A stretch of 64,000 nucleotides of DNA, taken from Tsuneonella troitsensis (GTDB lineage: Bacteria > Pseudomonadota > Alphaproteobacteria > Sphingomonadales > Sphingomonadaceae). The position numbers were made by a program, and so were the translations under genes. The stretch is from the NCBI RefSeq assembly GCF_001441535.1, contig NZ_LMAU01000005.1, forward strand, positions 62,001 to 126,000. Direction: 5' to 3'. Shown here piece after piece: positions 58,611 to 64,000 of the stretch (its first letter is position 1; each line of letters opens with the position of its first letter). The notes under the pieces are model-generated. The model was not told the DNA's origin. It was given only the letters and a program-made list of their open reading frames with translations, and made no database searches.

Positions 58611-59774
58611 ATGGCAAAGCTCACAAAGCGCACGATAGAGGCGCTCGAACCAGCCGACAAAGATTACTTCGTATGGGATGGCGAACTGTCAGGGCTCGGT
58701 ATCCGGATCTTCCCCACTGGGCGCAAGCAGTTCGTACTGCAGTATCGCTACGGGCGCACATCACGACGGCTGAGCTTGGGCCGCTTTGGGGCGATCACCC
58801 CAGACCAGGCCCGCGGCCTGGCTCTCGAGGCGCTGGTGAAACTGCGCCAAGATATCGACCCGATGGCTGAGAAGCGCGCCAAGCGCACAGCGCTCACCGT
58901 ACGCGAGCTCGCCGATCGCTTCGACGAAGAGCATATCTCGGTTCACCTGAAGGCGAGCACCGCCAAGGAGTACCGCCGCAACCTCAAGCTCTTCATTCTA
59001 CCGGCGATCGGTCACTTGCGGATCGTCGATGTTACCCGAGCCGACATCGCGAAGTATCATCACGACTGGCGGCACCGTCCCTACCAAGCCAACCGCAATC
59101 TCGAGATCATCTCGAAGATGTTCAACCTGGCCGAGCTGTGGGGATTGCGACCGGACGGCACCAACCCTCGCAGGCACATCAAGAAGTATCCGGAAAAGAA
59201 GCGCGAACGGTACTTCTCGGCGGGAGAACTGCAGTCCATCGGTCGTGTGCTGGGCGAAATGGAAGAAGAACGGATCGAACTCCCCTCAGCCATCGCCGCT
59301 ATTCGGCTCCTGCTTTTTACCGGCTGCCGCCTCGGCGAGATCATGACCCTCCGCTGGGAGCACGTCGACCTACCAAGCAAACTTCTTCGCCTTCCCGACA
59401 GCAAAACCGGGGCAAAGGAGGTTCATCTTGGCAATGCGGCAGTCAAGGTCTTGGAGCATATCACACCCGCAGCCGATAACCCCTTTGTGATCGAGGGTCG
59501 CAACCCTGGCGCTCACCTTACAGACCTCCAGCCGTTCTGGCAGCGGCTACGCGGTCGAGCTGGATTAAAGAACGCGAGAATCCATGATCTGCGTCATACC
59601 TTCGCCTCAGTTGCCGTCAGCCACGGCCAGAGCCTTCCAATGATCGGCAAACTCCTTGGCCATACTCAGGTTCAGACGACGGCACGCTACGCCCATTTGG
59701 CAAACCAGCCGGTGCTTCAAGCGGCAAACGACGTCTCCAATTTGATCGCGCGAAGCTTGGCTCCGACCGGGTGA
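58611..59774 (+). CDS. tyrosine recombinase, integrase of island B
   Basis: A 387-residue integrase from an ATG with AGGAGG upstream. Catalytic residues are Arg240 (TGCRLGE), His325-x2-Arg328 (HDLRHTF), His351 (LGHT) and Tyr360 (ARYAH). The N-terminus is an arm-type binding domain (SGLGIRIFPTGRKQF). It lies 190 bp from the tRNA-fMet fragment and is the integrase of the element that extends to the right. All catalytic residues are present. Confidence 0.9.
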   Translation: MAKLTKRTIEALEPADKDYFVWDGELSGLGIRIFPTGRKQFVLQYRYGRTSRRLSLGRFGAITPDQARGLALEALVKLRQDIDPMAEKRAKRTALTVRELADRFDEEHISVHLKASTAKEYRRNLKLFILPAIGHLRIVDVTRADIAKYHHDWRHRPYQANRNLEIISKMFNLAELWGLRPDGTNPRRHIKKYPEKKRERYFSAGELQSIGRVLGEMEEERIELPSAIAAIRLLLFTGCRLGEIMTLRWEHVDLPSKLLRLPDSKTGAKEVHLGNAAVKVLEHITPAADNPFVIEGRNPGAHLTDLQPFWQRLRGRAGLKNARIHDLRHTFASVAVSHGQSLPMIGKLLGHTQVQTTARYAHLANQPVLQAANDVSNLIARSLAPTG

Positions 59775-60130
59775 CCAGCGGTCCCCATTGAATTTTGGGA
59801 CCGACTGGCGTCCGCTTTGCGCCCTAATCCCGGTCATTCGACTAGTTTGGGCGCGATCCCGAGAGCTGCCGTTCGTTCATTTCGGCCGTCGGCCCAGCTT
59901 CGCGTCCCACTTCCGCTCATTAAATACCTTATCTTGCCGGCTCGAAAGCTGACTTCGCGCCCGACATACGACTGAATCCAATCGTCCTCGCGCGCCTTAG
60001 TCGGCTGCAGAGCGATCGTCATTCAGCAGCAGAGGGTAATCACTTAAGTGTTCGGTTCGGCGCTGGCTCTCTTGCTCGCCGCACAATTCCTATTCTGATT
60101 GGGTGTTTGCAGTCGACATAATCGCCAAGC

Positions 60131-60160
60131 AAAAAGACCCCCGCCGAAGCGGAGGTCTTT
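60131..60160 (-). terminator. rho-independent terminator
   Basis: AAAGACC-CCGC...GCGG-GGTCTTT forms a stem with CCGCCGAAGCGG at its top, followed on the minus strand by TTTTTGC. It is likely the terminator of the small membrane protein gene at 60312-60434. Confidence 0.65.
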
Positions 60161-60311
60161 GAGGCGGATCGCATCGGCGCTGAGGACGGAATGGGGGGAT
60201 CACTCAACTGCCGACCCAGCTTCAACGGGGTGAGCTAACGCAAGTTCCCTCCCCGCCTAATTGCGACGAGCAAGCCGTCTCATAATGTGGACTGGCTCTC
60301 GAAACTCAGGC

Positions 60312-60434
60312 CTAATCCTTCAAGAGAACGGCAACAGCCAACAACGCCAACATTATCGCGGAGATTGCTACCAGGTACGGTATCATCCGCCTTGCCCGGT
60401 CCCTGTCATCTTCTCTCTTTGCATCATCATCCAT
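60312..60434 (-). CDS. small single-pass membrane protein
   Basis: A 40-residue protein: an acidic/basic cytoplasmic start (MDDDAKREDDRDRARR), then one transmembrane helix (MIPYLVAISAIMLALLAVAV). GGAG lies eight bases before the ATG. The charge pattern (basic just before the helix) places the N-terminus inside the cell. It is too short for usual gene finding. A terminator for this strand follows at 60131-60160. Function is unknown. Confidence 0.55.
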   Translation of the reverse strand: MDDDAKREDDRDRARRMIPYLVAISAIMLALLAVAVLLKD

Positions 60435-60642
60435 ATGACGTCTCCAAACTTATTGGAGAATGGCCAAGCTTGCGTTGATGATCAACATTTTACCTCCCCA
60501 CAGGCGGAGGTGCATGCCCGGGTTTTGGTTCAAGGCTGGTCAGAGATTTTTCGACAAAGCAGGGGCAGATTCGTCGGAGGGACGTCGAGTGGTTGGGGCT
60601 CACCGTAATTTCGGGAGAAAAGGATGTGCGCCAAAGCCACCT

Positions 60643-60670
60643 AAAAAAGCTCCCGCCGAAGCGGGAGTTT
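60643..60670 (-). terminator. rho-independent terminator
   Basis: A seven-base stem CTCCCGC/GCGGGAG with a CGAA loop is followed on the minus strand by TTTTTT. No obvious gene ends directly before it, so it may serve an unrecognised RNA or gene at 60670-60900. Confidence 0.6.
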
Positions 60671-60687
60671 GAAGTTAGTCAGGGGTG

Positions 60688-60727
60688 CGGCGGCGAGGAA
60701 CATGGGGAGGCCAATCTCTCGCCGCCG
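60688..60727. other. strong hairpin of unknown role
   Basis: CGGCGGCGAG and CTCGCCGCCG form a ten-base stem with a 20-base loop. It lies upstream of the terminator at 60643-60670 on the minus strand, so a small RNA is possible. No protein gene explains it. Confidence 0.4.
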
Positions 60728-60898
60728 ACTGCGACCCGATTATGAAACTATGACCAGGTGTCCTGGTTCCTGCAGCCCGGCTTAGCACCACCTTAGTTAA
60801 GCTTTGCGATAGCTCATCGCGTCGACCGTCGATGGAACCGGGCGGCGCGTCCCCCGCGGCAGCTTTCCTACAGCGAACCGATCCGCTTAACTGGCGAG

Positions 60899-61006
60899 AT
60901 GCGCCCCACATTTCCCGAACTCGCCCGCTGGATGATCGTGTTCACGGTCGGCATTCCGCTGGCCTACTTTGCGGTGCGGTTCATCCTGGCGTTCGTTGGG
61001 CTTTAG
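60899..61006 (+). CDS. possible small membrane protein
   Basis: A 35-residue frame (MRPTFPELARWMIVFTVGI, then PLAYFAVRFILAFVGL) with one or two hydrophobic segments. The ribosome binding site is weak (GGCGAG too close). Its end overlaps by three bases that of the convergent gene at 61003. Treated as tentative. Confidence 0.35.
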   Translation: MRPTFPELARWMIVFTVGIPLAYFAVRFILAFVGL

Positions 61007-61254
61007 AGCCGCAATCGTCCAGGGGGTGCCGGAGCATCGACACCAACCGCGATGAACGTGAACAACGTGTGGCGATCCACGTCGGTTACTTCGACCCGGA
61101 ACTCCTCGCCAAGCCAGAGTAGTTCGGGCCGATCACGCAAATACTCAGCGGCAAACTTCACGGCCTGAATGCGAGCGTCCGATAGGTTGCTGATCTCGTG
61201 TCCGTCATCGTCAGGCTCGATAACCGCCCCGGCGATGTTGAAGAAGTAGCGCAC
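61003..61254 (-). CDS. DUF6894-like small protein
   Basis: An 83-residue protein from a GTG (GGGGGA upstream) beginning VRYFFNIAGAVIEPDDDGHE, then LSDARIQAVKFAAEYLRD and FRVEVTDVDRHTLFTF. The start 'RYFF-x-I' with 'D-x-x-G-x-x-x-x-x-L-x-x-A-R-x-x-A' is typical of the DUF6894 family found in alphaproteobacteria, often among stress genes. Its function is unknown. Confidence 0.7.
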   Translation of the reverse strand: MRYFFNIAGAVIEPDDDGHEISNLSDARIQAVKFAAEYLRDRPELLWLGEEFRVEVTDVDRHTLFTFIAVGVDAPAPPGRLRL

Positions 61255-61526
61255 GACCGTCCCCCGACTCGACAAAAGTCCCACTCTTCAATGCGCTAGT
61301 TTGGTCGAGCCTGTAAACTGCACAATCGATTTTGCCCTGCGCACTCCAAGATCGTCTCGATCTCGCCCTGTGGTCGAGCTTGGTCGCAATGGTCGATCTT
61401 TAAAGTTTGCCGTCGAAAACGCGGCAGATTAGGCCCATCACGACCAGAGGCGCGCTAGACTCAGCGACCCAGTATAGCGCGCCACCATCCCGCCATGTTA
61501 CAGCTTTGACCGTGGAGGTCGTAACC

Positions 61527-61748
61527 ATGCCAGGAACGCCAGGAATGCGTCGTTACGTGATTCGTCTGGATCACGGGTACGATGCCGAAACCGAAGAAAT
61601 CGAATTTGAAGCGTTGGGGTCCGAAATTGCCATTTCGCGCCTGGAGACGATCCCGAACAAGCGCAGGGCCGTCATATTTGAGGATGGCAAGCAAATCGCA
61701 GACCTGTCCTATCTGGAAGGCTTCTGGCAGGTGGCAGCAGCGGGATAA
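61527..61748 (+). CDS. small conserved protein, copy 2 of a duplicated family
   Basis: A 73-residue protein from an ATG with GGAGGT seven bases before it. It is a paralogue of 10236-10445: MRRYVIRLDHGYDAETEEIE versus MHHYLIQLEHGYDRTSEELE, and both have ISRLETIPNKRRA and LEGFWQV. It is within the island B region while the other copy is in the left stress cluster. No function is known. Confidence 0.7.
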   Translation: MPGTPGMRRYVIRLDHGYDAETEEIEFEALGSEIAISRLETIPNKRRAVIFEDGKQIADLSYLEGFWQVAAAG

Positions 61749-62057
61749 TTATCGGCGGTGCTGTATGGTGAGGCACCACCGATGCGATCCTAACGCTGTA
61801 ACTGGACGCGGGTTTCATACTTTAAGCGAAGCCAGCCAGAGTCTGATTTCATTGAATTTTCGTGACACAGCTTGCGGGTTGCTTTAGCGAAACCGGCGAC
61901 ACGCTGCGCTTGGCGACCCGAGGGTGGCGTGTCACCCCATTCTTCCAGCCGGGCGCCCTTCGGAGTCGTGGGGGGGGAAGAAGAGCCGGTCGGCCCTGTC
62001 AGCGCCGAGGCAGGGCCATCCCGCGCTTCTGAGCTGATTATGATCTGGCGCTTTCAA
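61749..62057. other. 309-bp stretch without a supported gene
   Basis: Short frames exist on the plus strand (for example 61872-62084), but none has a ribosome binding site or family features. The segment ends at the terminator that reads on the minus strand. Confidence 0.4.
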
Positions 62058-62094
62058 CAAAAAAATGGCCCCGTCCCGAATTAGAGACGAGGCC
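62058..62094 (-). terminator. rho-independent terminator
   Basis: On the minus strand GGCCTCGTC...GACGGGGCC (one mismatch in the stem) is followed by a seven-T run. It would end transcripts coming from the region at 62100-62880. Confidence 0.6.
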
Positions 62095-62245
62095 GGTCAG
62101 GAGAAGCACCGAATCGCTTCGGGCCTTTCGGGTCGCAAATCCTAGATAAACCTCTTCCTCGACGTTGTATCGCGGCAAATTGCGAAGTCCCGAATGTGGG
62201 CAGACTCGCCCAATAGTATGAACCTTTACATTCCAGGCGAGCACC

Positions 62246-62372
62246 GTTCGGAAAACGTCCCGCTGCGATACGTGGGCATCGTGTCAGCCGATCTCGTCCA
62301 CTGCGTCCAAGTCGCCTTCAATCCCTGAAAGGCGCATCCAGAGGCTCGGAAGGAGGGGGCGTTCTCAGTGTC
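62246..62372 (+). repeat. imperfect direct repeat A, degenerate coding remnant
   Basis: It is related to 62958-63081 over about 125 bases. In the plus-strand frame both encode VPLRYVG, then VSADL and QVAF and later KA-x-PEA-x-K-x-G. Many differences fall in third codon positions, so the copies were once coding. This copy has an in-frame TGA after FNP. Confidence 0.5.
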
Positions 62373-62419
62373 AATTTAGCGTAGGCAGCCGCTAGTGAGG
62401 GACAGGTGCGGATTAAAAC

Positions 62420-62878
62420 TCACTCTGTATAGTCTGAGCACGCCGACGATAGCCTCAGACGTATGTGGTCGAAGATAGGTCCGTAGATCGGTTGGGCGAA
62501 TTGCGCCCCAATGTACCCTGCCTCGTTCCACCGAACGATCGCATTGAAAGGGCCTAGTTTTTCAACTTTCAATGATTACTCCTGATCCGGCACCAAGCCG
62601 CTGAACTTGTCAAAGAACCGACAGCCCGTCTCGGAAATGTCTTTGAGTAGAATGTCCCTCTTCCCGCCGTTGGGCGTTCGGTAAAACCCCCATATCTCTA
62701 ATGGAAATCGCGCTTCCTGCCGATCGTCAGACATCGTGTCATTCTCGTCAGCGGGTGTCGGTGCGTCGAGGGCGGCCAGTAAGTCCGAAAACCGACCATC
62801 GCTGGTCGTTGGAAAGACGCGCTTTAAGGCCTGTTGGAGCATATCGAATTGAGATGCGAACGCCTGGTTCTTTGACAT
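62420..62878 (-). pseudogene. PilZ-domain gene broken by an in-frame TAA stop
   Basis: The first 100 codons (62576-62878) encode a helical start and RQEARFPLEIWGFYRTPNGG and LLKDISETGCRFFD, the first half of a PilZ domain (cyclic-di-GMP receptor type). The frame stops at TAA (62576-62578), but the same frame continues for 51 codons with KLGPFNAIVRWNEAGYIGAQ and FDHIRL, which is the typical second half (the VRW-x6-G-x2-F PilZ signature). A single codon change thus splits the domain. It may be a recent pseudogene, a sequencing error or a read-through case. Confidence 0.7.
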
Positions 62879-62957
62879 AGCTCTTCACCCTATCATCAGC
62901 CAACGCGGATACAGGCGCTTAGGGGCCCAACTTAATCTGTGGGGCGAGCTTCACGAT

Positions 62958-63081
62958 GTTTCCGAATCGTTCCGCTGCGCTATGTGGGCAGCGTGTCAGC
63001 CGATCTCGCCCATCGCGCCCAAGTCGCTTTTGATTGGTGCAAGGCGTTTCCTGAGGCTGGCAAGCAGGGGCGTTCCTCCAG
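62958..63081 (+). repeat. imperfect direct repeat B, degenerate coding remnant
   Basis: Related to 62246-62372 (see that entry). Here the frame is open (IVPLRYVGSVSADLAHRAQV, then AFDWCKAFPEAGKQ). The two repeats flank the broken PilZ gene. Downstream, a shifted frame encodes GEAYLALLELRNLAPEIVLA, resembling the C-terminal part of some recombinases, but this is only suggestive. Confidence 0.5.
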
Positions 63082-63471
63082 GTGCGCGGCGAGGCGTATC
63101 TGGCTCTGCTCGAACTTCGGAATCTGGCGCCGGAGATCGTTCTGGCGTTGATTAAGCGAGGCGGCGCGCCAAATGCTCCAGGTGCTGACGGTGGAGAACG
63201 AAATTGACGGGAGCGCGGAGGGGCTGGCCGAGACACGACGACTGTGAGTGTGTTCTCTGACGCTCCGATCAGTCTTCCTGCAGGGTTACCCCCACGCTGA
63301 CTCTAAGTCTGCGGGTACACGATAAATCATCAAAGTAGCGCGAGATTGAATCGCTCAAGCAAAATGCGAAGTTACCCATACGCCACCTGACAGTCAGGCC
63401 GTTCCCTAAATCGCAGCTATGCGTTGGAAAATGTGGTGGACGCACGAGAACTGGAGCCGAGGACACGATGA

Positions 63472-64000
63472 TTATGAGTGTCCGAGCTGCACCGCCTGCG
63501 GCTGCCAATGCTGTTTGTTGGGCAGGATGCCCTTGCCCATTACTTCCAGCACCTGCGGTACGAAGCGGATGATCGCGAGGTCATCAGGGTAATTAGGCCA
63601 CTGTGACCGATATTGCTCGGAGGGACCATGATCCGCAATCGAATTGACATCTGTATGAACTGAAGCACGCCCCGTGAAGCTCGCGTAGTAGCTATTTTTC
63701 GTGCCGTTCGGGATATCGTCGAGGCCAAAGTGGAGTGCCGCTCTCGGGTTCGCCATGATCTGCTTGGTCTTTCGACTTCCCCGCCGGGTCGACATCCAGA
63801 TACTCCAGTCGTCCGTCGGGTCACTGACTCCGACGGGGCGAGCGCGAGGCATGCCAACCTCATCGATTGTGATCAGGACGCCGACCCAATCTTCCTTCAT
63901 AATTTCCCGGGCGGCGGCCATGATGACTTGGGGATCGTCGACCCGATAGCGATCGTCCGACCCGGCCTGGGTGACTGCCCCTTCCGCCGCTTTCCCCGAG
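63472..64000 (-). CDS. PNPOx-like flavin-fold (general stress) protein, cut by right edge
   Basis: The last ~176 codons of a gene whose start lies outside the window: from the ATG at 63921 the same frame is still open to the edge (DDRYRVDDPQVI precedes). The domain includes DWVGVLITIDEVGMPRARPV, DDWSIWMSTRRGSRKTKQIM and NPRAALHFGLDD, the split-barrel fold of pyridoxamine-phosphate-oxidase-like and general stress protein 26 families. It probably binds flavin or heme-degradation-type cofactors; the exact reaction is unknown. It may be regulated with the other stress genes. Confidence 0.75.
   Translation of the reverse strand, partial: SGKAAEGAVTQAGSDDRYRVDDPQVIMAAAREIMKEDWVGVLITIDEVGMPRARPVGVSDPTDDWSIWMSTRRGSRKTKQIMANPRAALHFGLDDIPNGTKNSYYASFTGRASVHTDVNSIADHGPSEQYRSQWPNYPDDLAIIRFVPQVLEVMGKGILPNKQHWQPQAVQLGHS

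Noticed and set aside
59834-60022. 62-codon frame after the island B integrase
   Set aside because: No good start signal or recognisable feature; left out.
60675-60911. 78-codon frame on the minus strand
   Set aside because: Contains the strong hairpin 60688-60727 and has no family feature.

Overview
This window looks like the chromosome of an alphaproteobacterium, most likely of the order Sphingomonadales (Erythrobacteraceae or Sphingomonadaceae). The evidence is the high GC content, the TonB-receptor / flavin halogenase / LacI / GH3 locus, a MucR regulator, DUF6894-like and YegP-like small stress proteins, and tRNA genes of proteobacterial type. The species cannot be named from the sequence. 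No rRNA and no CRISPR array were seen.

Left part (1-13.6 kb). The first 3 kb belong to a mobile element: the N-terminus of an integrase runs off the left edge, preceded by a four-gene overlapping operon ending in a VapE-like P-loop protein, with a divergent LysR-type DNA-binding protein. Small secreted, lipoprotein and HTH genes follow (3-7.4 kb), including a secreted SNase-type nuclease. From 7.5 to 12 kb is a stress-type cluster: an atypical receiver protein, UspA, a VIT1/CCC1-type transporter, a lipoprotein cytochrome c, a YegP-like protein, dodecin and MgtC. A secreted subtilase (12.2-13.4 kb) precedes tRNA-Thr and tRNA-Cys.

Genomic island A (13.85-45.53 kb). A tyrosine integrase sits beside tRNA-Cys, and a 39-bp exact copy of the 5' half of that tRNA recurs at 45532-45570, so the element is about 31.7 kb. 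The island carries many nuclease and DNA-modification genes: an orphan methyltransferase with a DEAP-box ATPase; an operon of a large N6-adenine methyltransferase, a SHOCT membrane protein, an SF2 helicase and a GIY-YIG nuclease; a second coupled operon of GIY-YIG protein, unknown protein, PD-(D/E)XK-like protein, membrane-anchored SNase and EcsC; a LEM-3-like GIY-YIG protein; a DEDDh exonuclease; and a PD-(D/E)XK nuclease with an unknown partner. It also carries an alarmone-hydrolase-like HD protein, MucR, a serine recombinase, and second copies of the receiver and MgtC genes of the left part.

Core region (45.6-58.3 kb). A thioesterase and a crotonase are followed by a carbohydrate-uptake locus: flavin-dependent halogenase, TonB-dependent receptor, LacI regulator, MFS transporter, GH3 lipoprotein glucosidase and a class II aldolase-like protein. 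Palindromes with core GTGAACGTTCAC lie between halogenase and receiver and before the GH3 gene, and are the probable LacI operators.

Right part (58.4-64 kb). A 45-nt 3' fragment of initiator tRNA-fMet, still followed by its terminator, abuts a second integrase, so a second element (island B) extends rightward out of the window. It holds small membrane and stress-type genes, a paralogue of a 7.5-12 kb family member, a PilZ gene broken by an in-frame TAA, and a PNPOx-like gene cut by the right edge.
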